Of a DNA stretch of 64,000 nt, positions 16,140 through 26,222 are shown piece by piece. A model generated the notes under the pieces. The model worked only from the letters and a program-made list of their open reading frames with translations, did no database searches and was not told the DNA's origin. Origin of the DNA: Achromobacter spanius (lineage in GTDB: Bacteria > Pseudomonadota > Gammaproteobacteria > Burkholderiales > Burkholderiaceae_B); assembly GCF_029637605.1 (NCBI RefSeq), contig NZ_CP121261.1:1364001-1428000 (forward strand), given 5' to 3'. A program made the position numbers and the translations under genes. The first letter of the stretch is position 1. Each line of letters starts with the position of its first letter.

Positions 16140-17360
16140 CTACAGGAACATTTCCTGCAAGTCATTCAAAAACCGCCAGCCCAAGGGCGTGGCCTTCAGG
16201 CGCGTCGGATCCGCGTCCAGCAAGCCCCGTTTCGATGCTGCCTCCAATTGGTGCGCGATGGCCGCAAGCGACAAACCGGTGCGTTCGTTAAAGGCCGTGG
16301 CGGGTACGCCGTCCTTCAGGCGCAGCGCGTTGAGCATGAATTCAAAGGGCAATTCATCAGGGCCGACCTGGCGGCTTTCGGCCAGGTGGCTACCGTCGCG
16401 CGCCATGGCTGCCTGCATCCAGGAGTCCGGACTGCGCAGCCGGGCTTCGCGCACGATACGGTCATGAAATGACAGCTTGCCATGCGCGCCGGGGCCGATG
16501 CCCAGGTAGTCGCCAAATTCCCAGTAATTCAGGTTGTGGCGGCAGCGCGCGCCCGCTTTGGCATAGGCGGACACCTCGTAGCGCGCCAAGCCGGCTGCCG
16601 CCAGTTCGGCCTCGACCGCGTCTTGCATGGCCGCGCTGGTGTCGTCGTCGGGCAGTTCCGCGGGCGGGAACTTGGCGAAGACGGTGTTGGGTTCCATCGT
16701 CAGGTGATACAGCGACAGATGCTCGGTGCCGAACGAGATGGCCTGGCGCAGGTCCGCCACACAGGCGTCCAGGCTTTGGCCGGGCAAGGCGAACATCATG
16801 TCCAGGTTCACGCGCGAGACGGCGCGTTGCGCCATGTCGATCGCGGCGCGGGCCTGCGCGGCGTCGTGGATGCGGCCCAGCTTTTGCAGTTGCGCATCGT
16901 CAAAGCTCTGGATGCCTAGCGAGAACCGCGTAACGCCGCTTGCCGCATAGTCGCGAAAGCGGCTGGCCTCGGCGGTGCCAGGGTTGGCTTCCATGGTGAT
17001 CTCGGCGTCTGGCCAAAGATTCAAACAGGCGCGCAGCATGGCCAGCAGTTCATCCAAGCCGGCCGACGACAGCAGACTGGGCGTGCCGCCGCCAATAAAG
17101 ACGGACACTACCTGCCTGCCCCAAATGGACGGCAGCGCCTGTTCAAGATCGCTGCGCAAGGCGTCCAGATACGCGCGTTCCGGGATCTCTCCCGGCGCGG
17201 CGTGGGAATTGAAGTCGCAATACGGGCATTTGCGCACGCACCACGGCACGTGCACATAAATAGACAGCGGCGGCAGGCTGGTCAGCGTGGCGCCGGGGGG
17301 AAGGCGCACACGCGACGGCGATGCGCCCATGTCGTTGCGGATGGGAATGGTGATGGACAT
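16140..17360 (-). CDS. hemW: Radical SAM heme chaperone HemW
   Basis: A 406-residue radical SAM protein, formerly annotated as oxygen-independent coproporphyrinogen oxidase. The 4Fe-4S cysteines are Cys41, Cys45 and Cys48 in CVRKCPYCDF. The heme-binding motif HNLNYW, diagnostic of HemW, is present together with GIGPGAHG, and the extra cysteine of true HemN (CxxxCxxCxC) is absent. The start at 17360 gives MSITIPIRND; longer upstream extensions would run into rdgB. It follows rdgB by five bases in one operon. Expected role: delivering heme to respiratory enzymes. Confidence 0.92.
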   Translation of the reverse strand: MSITIPIRNDMGASPSRVRLPPGATLTSLPPLSIYVHVPWCVRKCPYCDFNSHAAPGEIPERAYLDALRSDLEQALPSIWGRQVVSVFIGGGTPSLLSSAGLDELLAMLRACLNLWPDAEITMEANPGTAEASRFRDYAASGVTRFSLGIQSFDDAQLQKLGRIHDAAQARAAIDMAQRAVSRVNLDMMFALPGQSLDACVADLRQAISFGTEHLSLYHLTMEPNTVFAKFPPAELPDDDTSAAMQDAVEAELAAAGLARYEVSAYAKAGARCRHNLNYWEFGDYLGIGPGAHGKLSFHDRIVREARLRSPDSWMQAAMARDGSHLAESRQVGPDELPFEFMLNALRLKDGVPATAFNERTGLSLAAIAHQLEAASKRGLLDADPTRLKATPLGWRFLNDLQEMFL

Positions 17361-17365
17361 GCGGG

Positions 17366-17989
17366 TTAAGCGTGGCTGAGCTTGCTCAGCAGTTCGCGCA
17401 AGGCGCGGGCGCGATGGCTGACGCGGTTCTTTTCTTCGGGGTCGAGCGAGGCGGCCGTCAGCGCCATGTCGGGCAGGTAGAAGTGGGGGTCGTAGCCAAA
17501 GCCGTTCGCGCCTTCGGGCTGGTCGATGATCTCGCCGTGCCACAGGCCTTCGCCAATGATGGGACACGGGTCGTTCTCCGAACGCACCAGGGCCAGCACC
17601 GCCACATACCAGGCGTGGCGGTCGGCAACGCCCGCCAGGTTGCGCACCAACAGCGCGTTATTGGCCTGGTCGGATTTTTCGCCGCCGTGCATCTTGGCGT
17701 AACGGGCCGAATACACGCCGGGCGCAGCGTCCAGCGCGGCCACGCACAGGCCGGAGTCGTCGGCCAGGGCTGGCAGGCCAGTCAAGCGGCTGGCATGACG
17801 GGCCTTGGCCAGCGCGTTTTCAACAAAGGTTACGTGCGGCTCTTCGGCTTCGGGCACGCCAAGCTCGCCTTGCGGCACAAGTTCAACACCCAGAGGCGCA
17901 AACAGGGCGGAAAACTCACGCAATTTGCCAGCATTGTTGGACGCCAGAACGATGCGGCGCAGGGATTCGGGAATCTTGGGGGATGTCAT
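17366..17989 (-). CDS. rdgB: XTP/dITP diphosphatase (non-canonical purine NTP pyrophosphatase)
   Basis: A 207-residue HAM1-family enzyme that hydrolyses dITP, XTP and ITP and so keeps deaminated purines out of DNA and RNA. Motifs: nucleotide-binding SNNAGKLREF near the N-terminus, the metal-binding FVENALAKARHAS and ADDSGLCVAAL, and GFGYDPHFYLP. The start at 17989 gives MTSPKIPESL and the normal family length; a longer open frame upstream lacks homology. First gene of the rdgB-hemW operon. Confidence 0.95.
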   Translation of the reverse strand: MTSPKIPESLRRIVLASNNAGKLREFSALFAPLGVELVPQGELGVPEAEEPHVTFVENALAKARHASRLTGLPALADDSGLCVAALDAAPGVYSARYAKMHGGEKSDQANNALLVRNLAGVADRHAWYVAVLALVRSENDPCPIIGEGLWHGEIIDQPEGANGFGYDPHFYLPDMALTAASLDPEEKNRVSHRARALRELLSKLSHA

Positions 17990-18177
17990 GGGGCAAATTG
18001 TATAGGGCGCGGACTGGCGGGCGGCCGCTGCCCCCGCTCCTAGCAAGGGGAAACCTCGGTTGACACCCATGTAACAGCGCTTGAAGATTGCGCGTCGCGT
18101 GCGCCGGCAACAACGCCGACATATTTTCTTGTCAACATGTCCAATCTTGTCACTGATCGTATCTGAACGCCTAGGCG

Positions 18178-20031
18178 ATGACATCCCTACACGCTCTGCC
18201 TCGGCCGATTGCGGCCCGCACGCCTCTCACTCTGTCGGGCGATGCGCCCGCAACCGTCGGCTTGGCCGGCATCTTGCAAGATCGTTTGCTGCGACCCCGC
18301 TTTCAGCCGGTGGTTGACCTGTCTCACACGCGCATCTACGGGCATGAAAGCCTGATACGCGGTCCCGCCGACACCGCCCTGCACTTCCCGGACGCGCTTT
18401 TTGCCGAAGCCCGGCGCCGAGGCCTGCACCCGCAACTGGAGTTGGCCAGCTTTCGGGCCGGGGCCCAGGGGTTCCACGACAACGAGGCTTCCGGCAAGCT
18501 GTTCCTGAACCTGTCCGGCTCGGCGCTGATCCATTTCTGGACGCTGTGGGGCGGCGACATGCCTGGGCACCTGCTTGAAGGTTGCGCACTGCCGGCTTCC
18601 AGCATCATCGTTGAGCTGACCGAACAAGACCCGTTGTCCGACCACATCGGCGAACTGACCAATGCCTTTGCCTGCCTGCGCGAGCACGGCATGCGCATCG
18701 CGCTGGATGACTACGGCGTGGGCAACTCGAATTTGCAGCTATGGGCCGAAATGCAGCCCGACCTGGTCAAGATCGACCGCTACTTCTTCGACGGCATCGG
18801 GCACGACGACCGCAAGCAAAGCATGGTGCGCGCCATTTTGAAGGTGGCCCAGCACCTGGGCACCTCCATCGTGGCCGAAGGCATCGAGACCGCCGAAGAC
18901 CTGGCCGTGGTGCGCGAACTGGACATCCGCTACGCGCAAGGCTGGTTCCTGGGGCGGCCCGAAGAAACCTTGCTGACCGAGCTGACCGCGCCGGTGCGCG
19001 ATTCGCTGCGCGTGCGCAGCACCGGCCCCCTGTCGCAACGCGCGGCGGGCGGCACGGCGGCCAGCCTGCGCGTGGAAGCGCCGGCCGCCTTGCTGGACAA
19101 GCACACCAACGATGACGTGCACCGGCTTTTTATCGAACACAAAGCCATGCACGCCGTGGCGGTGGTCGACGCCGATAACCGGCCGGTGGGCATCATCAAC
19201 CGGCGCGACTTCTCGGAACACTACGCGCAGCGCTACACGCGCGAACTGTTCGGCCGCGACCGCTGTTCAACCTTCATGAACGCCGAACCGGTGCTGGTGG
19301 ACCTGAACGTGTCCATCGACCAGCTCAGCCACGTGCTGATATCGGAAGACCAGCGCTACCTGATGGACGGCCTGATCATCACGCGGGATGGCCGTTACGA
19401 CGGCTTGGCAACCGGCGAAACGCTGGTGCGTTCCGTGACCGAAATGCGGATCGAGGCGGCGCGCTACGCCAACCCGCTGACGTCCCTGCCCGGCAACATT
19501 CCCATCAGCCGCCACATTGCAACGCTACTGGAAGACGCGGCCGACTTCACCGTTTGCTATGGCGATCTGAACAACTTCAAGCCCTTCAACGACGTCTACG
19601 GCTACTGGCGCGGCGACGACATGATCATGTTGACCGCCGAGGTCATCAAGCACCACTGCGACCCCTTGCGCGACTTTGTCGGCCATGTAGGCGGCGATGA
19701 TTTCGTGGTGCTGTTCCGCAGCCCGGACTGGACCGAGCGCGTGCAGCGCATCATCGTGGAATTCAACGAACAGGCCACGGCCCTGTACGACGACCTGGGC
19801 CGCAAGAATGGCGGCATCGAAGCGGAAGACCGCTACGGTGTGCCGCGCTTCTTTCCCTTCGTCACGCTGGGCGTGGGCGCGCTGACCGTCACCCCCTCGC
19901 TATGCGAGCGCATCCGCCCGGAGGACATCGCGTCGGCTGCCGCGAACGTCAAGCACAAGGTCAAGCATGGGAACCTGTCGCTGGTGATCGAGCGCTACAC
20001 CGGCGGCGTCCTGCCCGACCTGGCCGCGTAG
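18178..20031 (+). CDS. EAL-CBS-GGDEF cyclic-di-GMP protein
   Basis: A 617-residue soluble protein. The EAL domain (about 30-268) keeps the phosphodiesterase residues: Glu57 and Arg61 in HESLIR, NLSG, ELTEQ, Asp177-Asp178 in ALDDYG, Lys198 in VKID and Glu234 in VAEGIE, so it should hydrolyse c-di-GMP. A CBS pair (about 305-425) may sense an adenine nucleotide. The C-terminal GGDEF domain (about 430-615) has GGDDF at 505-509 in place of GGDEF and no I-site at the usual place, so cyclase activity is doubtful. The domain order matches a known group of EAL-CBS-GGDEF regulators. Its 3' end overlaps the opposing chemoreceptor gene by 132 bp. Confidence 0.93.
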   Translation: MTSLHALPRPIAARTPLTLSGDAPATVGLAGILQDRLLRPRFQPVVDLSHTRIYGHESLIRGPADTALHFPDALFAEARRRGLHPQLELASFRAGAQGFHDNEASGKLFLNLSGSALIHFWTLWGGDMPGHLLEGCALPASSIIVELTEQDPLSDHIGELTNAFACLREHGMRIALDDYGVGNSNLQLWAEMQPDLVKIDRYFFDGIGHDDRKQSMVRAILKVAQHLGTSIVAEGIETAEDLAVVRELDIRYAQGWFLGRPEETLLTELTAPVRDSLRVRSTGPLSQRAAGGTAASLRVEAPAALLDKHTNDDVHRLFIEHKAMHAVAVVDADNRPVGIINRRDFSEHYAQRYTRELFGRDRCSTFMNAEPVLVDLNVSIDQLSHVLISEDQRYLMDGLIITRDGRYDGLATGETLVRSVTEMRIEAARYANPLTSLPGNIPISRHIATLLEDAADFTVCYGDLNNFKPFNDVYGYWRGDDMIMLTAEVIKHHCDPLRDFVGHVGGDDFVVLFRSPDWTERVQRIIVEFNEQATALYDDLGRKNGGIEAEDRYGVPRFFPFVTLGVGALTVTPSLCERIRPEDIASAAANVKHKVKHGNLSLVIERYTGGVLPDLAA

Positions 20032-21636
20032 CTGGCCAATCGAGGCCTGCACGGCCGAGGCGTTTTGCGCCGCCTGGGCAATCTGAAATACGGCCACCGC
20101 CCGCCGCAGGCCTTGCGCCTGGATTTCCAGGGCGGCGGCGGCGGCAGCGGTTTGCTCGACCATGGCGGCGTTTTCCTGTGTGGACCGTTCAATGTCGGCC
20201 ACCGCGTCGTTCACCGACGCAATGCCAGCGGCCTGCTCGGCCGTCGCGTTTGAGATTTCGGCCACGATCTGCGTCACCCGGTCCACCGACACCACCATGT
20301 CGCGCATGGTGTCGCCGGCCAGGTTCACTTGACGCACGCCGGCCTGCACGCGCTCGGCGGAGTCTTCGATCAGCCCCTTGATTTCCTTGGCGGCCTGCGC
20401 GCTGCGTTGCGCCAGCGAGCGCACTTCGCCCGCCACCACCGCGAAACCCTTGCCCTGCTCGCCCGCACGGGCCGCCTCGACAGCGGCGTTCAAGGCCAGG
20501 ATGTTGGTCTGAAAGGCAATGCTGTCCACCACGCCCACAATTTCACCGATACGGCGCGCGCTGTCGGCAATGCCCTGCATGCTTTGCACCACCTCGTCCA
20601 CCGCGCGCCCGCCGCGCTGGGCCAGTTGCGTGGCGCTTTCCGCCTGGCGGCTGGCCAGGTCGGCATTACCCGCCGTGAGCTGGACGGTGTGGGCCAACTG
20701 CGTCATGTTGGCGGCGGCTTCCTGCAAGGACCCGGCCTGGCGCGCGGTGCGGTCGGACATGTCCGCACCGCCTGCCGCGATCTCGCCCGAGCCGGTGTGA
20801 ATTTCCTCGACACCATGGCGCACCGACGCAACTGCCGCAGACAACCCCGTCTGCATGCGGCGCATGGCCGAATACAGCACGCCGATTTCGTTGTCGCCGC
20901 GCATGGCGATGGCACCGGTCAGGTCGCCATCGGCAATACGGTCGAAGTGCGCGCCGGCCTCATTCAGCGGGCGCAGAATGCCGCGCCGAAACGCCAGCCG
21001 GATCAGCACGGCCAGCAACAGCACCACCGCCAGCACCACGCCGGCCACCATGATGACGCGCTGCAGGGTTTGGCTGGCGCTGGCAACGGCGGCCTGGCCC
21101 TGCTCGCGTGCGTAGGTCTGATAGGCGTCCGCCTGCTTCACATAGGCCGCGCCACTGGCCGGCAGCACCTTGTCCACCAGCCGGTTCACTTCAATGCCGT
21201 TCCAGGCTTGCGTCGCTTGCAGCATGGGCGTCATGGTCTGGTCCGCGAAGGCGGTGTAGGCCGCCAGCAGTTGTTCAAACAGCGGGCCGCCTTGCGCGCT
21301 GGTGTCCGGGTTGGCGCGCAGTTGCGCCAGGCTTTCGCCCGCCTGTTTGAGCAGCGCCTCGGCATGAGCTAACGATTGGTTGCGCGCGTCTTCCAGCCCG
21401 CCCTCCATGCTGGTCTTGGCGTCGGCCAGCGCGGCGCGCGCCTGGAACAGCCGGCTGGTCATGTCGGCCAGGTCGCTGGCGCGCTCGATACTGCCCTGGC
21501 CCAGCGCTTCGATGTCCGCGCGGTTATCGCGCAATACCGCGATGCCCGCCGCCGCCGCTATCGCAAACAACAAGACAAACAACGCCAGAATGGCCGATAC
21601 CGCCGTGGTGACCCTGAGATTTTTCCGCATATCCAT
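19900..21636 (-). CDS. Methyl-accepting chemotaxis protein
   Basis: A transmembrane chemoreceptor of about 578 residues. TM1 lies near residues 9-31; a periplasmic ligand domain of roughly 160 residues has no recognisable dCache fold and looks like a helical TarH/4HB-type bundle; TM2 lies near 190-213, followed by HAMP and the methyl-accepting coiled coil. The kinase-control tip is present ([20 protein letters not shown]). The start is uncertain: 21636 (MDMRKNLRV) is chosen for a normal short cytoplasmic N-terminus, but 21672 and 21630 are possible. The last 40 or so residues are encoded antisense to the end of the EAL/GGDEF gene and look non-homologous to receptors. Confidence 0.93.
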   Translation of the reverse strand: MDMRKNLRVTTAVSAILALFVLLFAIAAAAGIAVLRDNRADIEALGQGSIERASDLADMTSRLFQARAALADAKTSMEGGLEDARNQSLAHAEALLKQAGESLAQLRANPDTSAQGGPLFEQLLAAYTAFADQTMTPMLQATQAWNGIEVNRLVDKVLPASGAAYVKQADAYQTYAREQGQAAVASASQTLQRVIMVAGVVLAVVLLLAVLIRLAFRRGILRPLNEAGAHFDRIADGDLTGAIAMRGDNEIGVLYSAMRRMQTGLSAAVASVRHGVEEIHTGSGEIAAGGADMSDRTARQAGSLQEAAANMTQLAHTVQLTAGNADLASRQAESATQLAQRGGRAVDEVVQSMQGIADSARRIGEIVGVVDSIAFQTNILALNAAVEAARAGEQGKGFAVVAGEVRSLAQRSAQAAKEIKGLIEDSAERVQAGVRQVNLAGDTMRDMVVSVDRVTQIVAEISNATAEQAAGIASVNDAVADIERSTQENAAMVEQTAAAAAALEIQAQGLRRAVAVFQIAQAAQNASAVQASIGQLRGQVGQDAAGVALDHQRQVPMLDLVLDVRGSRRDVLRADALA

Positions 21637-21859
21637 CCGTATGAAACCGGGCGCCGTAAGGCGCAGTGCCATGGATTATGGACAGGCAGTTTGGCAATTT
21701 CTTGACACAACTGCCCTGAACACGGACCAACGCCCGTCATGAAAGTGCGCTTTTGCGAACAGGAACCCCGTATTAAGGAATTGTGAATTGGCACGGCCGC
21801 GCCCATGCGGCACATTCGATGCTGTACCGATCCATCCTCTTGTCTCTCACCACACCCCT

Positions 21860-23020
21860 ATGCCCCACGCCTCACACGACTATCAGGACATCCGCGAAGC
21901 CGTGCGCGATCTTTGCGCGCAATTTCCCGGCGAGTATTTCCGCAAGGTTGATGAAGAACGCGGCTACCCCGAAGACTTTGTCCGCGCACTGACCGAGGCC
22001 GGTTGGCTGGCCGCGCTGATTCCCCAGGAATACGGCGGCTCGGGGCTGGGCTTGACCGAAGCGTCGGTCATCATGGAAGAAATCAACCGCAGCGGCGGCA
22101 ATTCCGGCGCCTGCCACGGCCAGATGTACAACATGGGCACCTTGCTGCGCCACGGCTCGGAAGCGCAGAAGCGCGAGTACCTGCCGCGCATCGCCGCGGG
22201 CGAACTGCGGTTGCAGTCGATGGGCGTTACCGAACCCACCACCGGCACCGACACCACCAAGATCAAGACCACCGCCGTGCGCCGTGGCGACCGCTACGTC
22301 ATCAATGGCCAGAAGGTCTGGATTTCGCGCGTGCAGCATTCGGACTTGATGATCCTGCTGGCGCGCACCACGCCACTGGACCAGGTCACGCGCAAATCCG
22401 AAGGCATGTCGATCTTCTTGGTGGACCTGCACCACGCCGTCAAGCACGGCATGACGATCCGCCCCATTCCCAACATGGTCAATCACGAGACCAATGAATT
22501 GTTTTTCGACAACCTGGAAATTCCCGTCGAAAACCTGATCGGTGAAGAAGGCAAAGGCTTCAAGTACATCCTGGATGGCCTGAATGCCGAACGCACGTTG
22601 ATTGCCGCCGAGTGCATCGGCGACGGCTACTGGTTCGTGGACAAGGTCACCGCGTATGCGAAGGAACGCATGGTGTTCGGCCGCCCCATCGGCCAGAACC
22701 AGGGCGTGCAATTCCCCATCGCGCGCGCCCACATCAACGTGGAAGCCGCCAGCCTGATGCGTTACGAAGCCTGCCGGCTGTTCGACGCGCACCAGCCCTG
22801 CGGCGCGCAGGCAAACATGGCCAAGCTGCTGGCGGCGGATGCGTCTTGGGAAGCCGCCAACGCCTGCCTGCAGTTTCACGGCGGATTCGGCTTTGCCACC
22901 GAATACGACGTGGAACGCAAATTCCGTGAGACGCGGCTTTATCAGGTGGCGCCGATTTCGACGAACCTGATTCTGTCTTACGTCGCCGAACACATCCTGG
23001 GCTTGCCCCGTTCCTTCTGA
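21860..23020 (+). CDS. Acyl-CoA dehydrogenase
   Basis: A 386-residue FAD flavoprotein of the acyl-CoA dehydrogenase family, expected to desaturate an acyl-CoA at the alpha-beta position and pass electrons to ETF. Features: N-terminal helical domain, AGWLAALIPQEYGGSGLG, the FAD-binding MGVTEPTTGTDTTKIKT and INGQKVWISRVQHSD, and the C-terminal FHGGFGFATEYDVER. The start at 21860 (MPHASHDYQ) is taken because upstream residues lack homology. It is followed after ten bases by an MmgE/PrpD gene, a common pairing in short or branched acyl-CoA catabolism. The exact substrate is not readable. Confidence 0.92.
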   Translation: MPHASHDYQDIREAVRDLCAQFPGEYFRKVDEERGYPEDFVRALTEAGWLAALIPQEYGGSGLGLTEASVIMEEINRSGGNSGACHGQMYNMGTLLRHGSEAQKREYLPRIAAGELRLQSMGVTEPTTGTDTTKIKTTAVRRGDRYVINGQKVWISRVQHSDLMILLARTTPLDQVTRKSEGMSIFLVDLHHAVKHGMTIRPIPNMVNHETNELFFDNLEIPVENLIGEEGKGFKYILDGLNAERTLIAAECIGDGYWFVDKVTAYAKERMVFGRPIGQNQGVQFPIARAHINVEAASLMRYEACRLFDAHQPCGAQANMAKLLAADASWEAANACLQFHGGFGFATEYDVERKFRETRLYQVAPISTNLILSYVAEHILGLPRSF

Positions 23021-23030
23021 CCCGACGCCA

Positions 23031-24410
23031 ATGCTCATGACTGCAACCAAAGATACCTCTGATCTAAGCGCCGAACTGGCCGCCTTCGCCGCCAACCTGC
23101 GCTACGAAGACATCCCAGCGCCGGTATTGCGCCGCGCCGAAGACCTGCTGCTGGATTGCCTGGCGTCGATACTCGCCGGCGCGTCGGCGCGCGCGGTACT
23201 GGCCATGGATCGCTATGCCGCTGCAATGGGGCCGACCGATGGCCCCAGCGAAGTGCTGATCAACCGCCGCCGGACCACGCCGCTGTTTGCCGCCATGGTG
23301 AACGCGGCAGCGGCCCACGTGGTGGAGCAGGACGACGTCCACAACGGCTCGGTGTTTCATCCGGCCGCCGTGGTGTTTCCGCCCGCGCTAGCGGTTGCGC
23401 AGGCGCTGGGAAGTTCGGGGCGTGATCTGTTGGTGGCGTCCGTGGCGGGCTACGAAGTGGGCATCCGGGTGGGAGAATTCCTGGGCCGCTCGCACTACAA
23501 GATTTTCCACACGACGGGCACGGCCGGCACTTTGGCCGCCGCCGTCACCACCGGCCGTTTGCTCAAGCTCACACCCGAACAGATGCTGCACGCCTTGGGC
23601 TCGGCCGGCACGCAGGCGGCGGGTCTGTGGGAATTTCTGCGCGATGCGGCCGACTCCAAGCAACTGCATACGGCCAAGGCCGCGGCCGATGGCATGACCG
23701 CCGCCTACCTGGCGCAAGAAGGCTTTACCGGCGCGCGCCACATCCTGGAAGGCCCGCAAGGCATGGCGGCGGGCATGTCCACGGATGCGGATCCGTCCAA
23801 GCTTTGCGACCGCCTGGGCGAACGTTGGGCCTTGGCGGAAACATCATTCAAGTTCCATGCTTCATGCCGTCACACGCACCCGGCGGCGGACGCCTTGCAA
23901 CAGGCGCTGCGGGACAACAAGCTGACGGAGGCGGATGTAGAGCGCGTGGTGGCGCATGTGCACCAGGGCGCGATTGATGTGCTGGGGCCGGTGGTCAACC
24001 CGCAAACGGTGCATCAGTCCAAGTTTTCGATGGGCACGGTGCTGGCGCTGATCGCCCGCCAAGGGCGCGCGGGCTTGGCGGAATTTGATGCGGGGCTGGA
24101 TGATCCGGCCGTGGCCGCTTTCCGTGGGAAAGTGGAGATGGTGCTGGATGCCGAGGTCGACAATGCCTATCCGCAGCGTTGGATCGGCAAGGTCACCGTC
24201 ACCACGCGCGACGGCCGCACGCTGCACGGCCGCGTCGACGAACCCAAGGGCGACCCCGGCAACACCCTGAGCCGCCCCGAAATCGAAGACAAGACACTAA
24301 GCCTGGGCCGCTACGCCGATGCGGCGACGGAACAAGAGCTACGCAGCCTGATCGATAAAATCTGGGGCTTGGAACAGGCAGACAAGGTAGGCGAATTACT
24401 GCCCACGTAG
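23031..24410 (+). CDS. MmgE/PrpD family protein
   Basis: A 459-residue protein of the family that includes 2-methylcitrate dehydratase PrpD, aconitate decarboxylase and other lyases. Family segments are HVVEQDDVHNGSVFHPAAVVFPP, quoted only in its first half as HVVEQDDVHNGS, then FHTTGTAGTLAAA and FKFHASCRHTHPA. It is co-transcribed with the acyl-CoA dehydrogenase gene (ten-base gap). An alternative start six bases downstream is possible. Its TAG stop codon is made from the first bases of the palindromic repeat at 24407, so the C-terminal end may have been set by that repeat. Substrate unknown. Confidence 0.92.
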   Translation: MLMTATKDTSDLSAELAAFAANLRYEDIPAPVLRRAEDLLLDCLASILAGASARAVLAMDRYAAAMGPTDGPSEVLINRRRTTPLFAAMVNAAAAHVVEQDDVHNGSVFHPAAVVFPPALAVAQALGSSGRDLLVASVAGYEVGIRVGEFLGRSHYKIFHTTGTAGTLAAAVTTGRLLKLTPEQMLHALGSAGTQAAGLWEFLRDAADSKQLHTAKAAADGMTAAYLAQEGFTGARHILEGPQGMAAGMSTDADPSKLCDRLGERWALAETSFKFHASCRHTHPAADALQQALRDNKLTEADVERVVAHVHQGAIDVLGPVVNPQTVHQSKFSMGTVLALIARQGRAGLAEFDAGLDDPAVAAFRGKVEMVLDAEVDNAYPQRWIGKVTVTTRDGRTLHGRVDEPKGDPGNTLSRPEIEDKTLSLGRYADAATEQELRSLIDKIWGLEQADKVGELLPT

Positions 24411-25265
24411 GATGGGTGCAGCGCGAAGATTTCATCAAAAAGAAAGATGAAATCAAACGCGCGAAACCCATCAAGCAGCGCTGAAGCCCAAGCCAATTCA
24501 GCCAAAGAACCAGCAAGGCCAGTAGTCACCGCCGAACGATGGGTTACGCGCGTTTCTCAGCCGAATTCTTGCCAGCCGCCTCCCGCGCTGCACCCATCCT
24601 ACGTGGCAAGCAGCCACGTATCTCCCCGTAGGATGGGTGTAGCGCGAAGATTTCATCAAAAAGAAAGATGAAATCAAACGCGCGAAACCCATCAAGCAGC
24701 GCTGAAGCCCAAGCCAATTCAGCCAAAGAACCAGCAAGGCCAGTAGTCATCGCCGAACAATGGGTTACGCGCGTTTCCCAGCCGAATTCTTGCCCGCCGC
24801 TTGCCGCGCTGCACCCATCCTACGTGGCAAGCAGCCACATGTCTCCCCGTAGGATGGGTGCAGCGCGAAGATTTCATCAAAAAGAAAGATAAAATCAAAC
24901 GCGCGAAACCCATCAAGCAGCGGTGAAGCCCGAGCCAATTCAGCCAAAGAACCAGCAAGGCCAGTAGTCACCGCCGAACGATGGGTTACGCGCGTTTCCC
25001 GGCAGAGTTCTTGCCAGCCGCCTCCCGCGCTGCACCCATCCTACGTGGCAAGCAGCCACATGTCTCCCCGTAGGATGGGTGCAGCGCGAAGATTTCATCA
25101 AAAAGAAAGATGAAATCAAACGCGCGAAACCCATCAAGCAGCGCTGAAGCCCAAGCCAATTCAGCCAAAGAACCAGCAAGGCCAGTAGTCATCGCCGAAC
25201 GATGGGTTACGCGCGTTTCCCAGCCGAATTCTTGCCAGCCGCCTCCCGCGCTTCACCCATCCTAC
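24407..25265. repeat. Four tandem 221-bp units of a composite palindromic element
   Basis: Units start with GTAGGATGGGTG at 24407, 24628, 24849 and 25070, a constant 221-bp period. Each is a 196-bp element bounded by GTAGGATGGGTGCAGCGCG and CGCGCTGCACCCATCCTAC plus a 25-bp linker. Inside lies a strong hairpin, GATTTCATC-AAAAAGAAA-GATGAAATC, and internal inverted copies CGCGAAACCCATCAAGC and GATGGGTTACGCGCG. The linker contains TACGTGGC-AAGCA-GCCACGTA, another hairpin. The first unit supplies the stop codon of the preceding gene. Open frames of 60-79 codons recur in every unit but shift frame between units and are not treated as genes. Confidence 0.95.
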
Positions 25266-25306
25266 AAGGTCAGGCCAGCGCAGCGCGTTTAGGCGGACCA
25301 ATCAGG

Positions 25307-26041
25307 TCACACCAGTGCAGCCCGCTGCGCCCTGACCAGGCTTGCAATCCCGCCTTCCGCCAATACCAGCATGGTGTCCAACTCGGCGCGGGTGAAGGTT
25401 GCGCCTTCGCCAGTGCCTTGCACTTCCACGAACGCTCCGCTGCCCGTCATGATGACGTTGACGTCGGCGTCGCAGGCGGAATCTTCCTGGTAGTCCAGAT
25501 CCAGCACCGAACGCCCTTGCACCAAGCCCACGGACACGGCGGCGACTGCATCGCGGATCGGGTTTACCGCCAGGTCGCCGCGCTTCATCAGCAAGGCCAC
25601 GGCGTCGGCCGCCGCTACCCAGGCGCCAGTGATGCTGGCGCAACGGGTGCCGCCGTCAGCCTGGAGCACATCGCAATCCAAATGCAAGGTGCGTTCGCCC
25701 AGTGCGCGCATGTCGAACACGGCACGCAAGCTGCGGCCGATCAGGCGTTGGATTTCCTGCGTGCGGCCGCTTTGCTTGCCGCGCGCGGCTTCGCGGTCAC
25801 CGCGCGTGTGCGTCGCGCGCGGCAGCATGCCGTATTCCGCCGTGACCCAGCCTTCGCCCTTGCCCTTCAGAAACGGCGGCACCTTTTCCAGCACGCTGGC
25901 GGTGCACAGCACGTGCGTGTCGCCCGCCTTCACCAGTACCGACCCTTCGGCGTAGCGCGTGAATCCGCGCTCCAGGCTGAACGGGCGCAGTTCGTCGACG
26001 GCGCGGCCAGACGGACGGGCGATGGTGGGCGTATTGGTCAC
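25307..26041 (-). CDS. rph: Ribonuclease PH
   Basis: A 244-residue phosphorolytic 3'-5' exoribonuclease that trims tRNA 3' ends. Motifs: [12 protein letters not shown], the phosphate-binding [15 protein letters not shown], and [20 protein letters not shown]. The start is a GTG at 26041 ([13 protein letters not shown]) with a TGGAG ribosome site; no ATG exists before the conserved region. It is divergent from yicC, a neighbour of rph in many proteobacteria. The 3' end is separated from the 221-bp repeat array by only 41 bp. Confidence 0.95.
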   Translation of the reverse strand: MTNTPTIARPSGRAVDELRPFSLERGFTRYAEGSVLVKAGDTHVLCTASVLEKVPPFLKGKGEGWVTAEYGMLPRATHTRGDREAARGKQSGRTQEIQRLIGRSLRAVFDMRALGERTLHLDCDVLQADGGTRCASITGAWVAAADAVALLMKRGDLAVNPIRDAVAAVSVGLVQGRSVLDLDYQEDSACDADVNVIMTGSGAFVEVQGTGEGATFTRAELDTMLVLAEGGIASLVRAQRAALV

Positions 26042-26222
26042 AGGCAGACTCCAGACAGAAATAGGGTTCGCGGCATTGTACGGGCAGCGGCCGCAGGAAA
26101 TCCCGGCTTGGAGTATCCTGCCGCGATATATCCGGTTCAATAAACAGACCCGCCGCCTTTACCAGGATGCCGCGGGTCCCGGCGCAACCGGCTCTTACCC
26201 CAAGCTTCACCAGGACACGCCC

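Noticed and set aside
24498..25192. Repeated 68- and 79-codon minus-strand open frames in the 221-bp units
   Set aside because: Each unit gives the same peptide because the DNA repeats; substitutions are not biased to third positions and the frames lie in hairpin-rich DNA.
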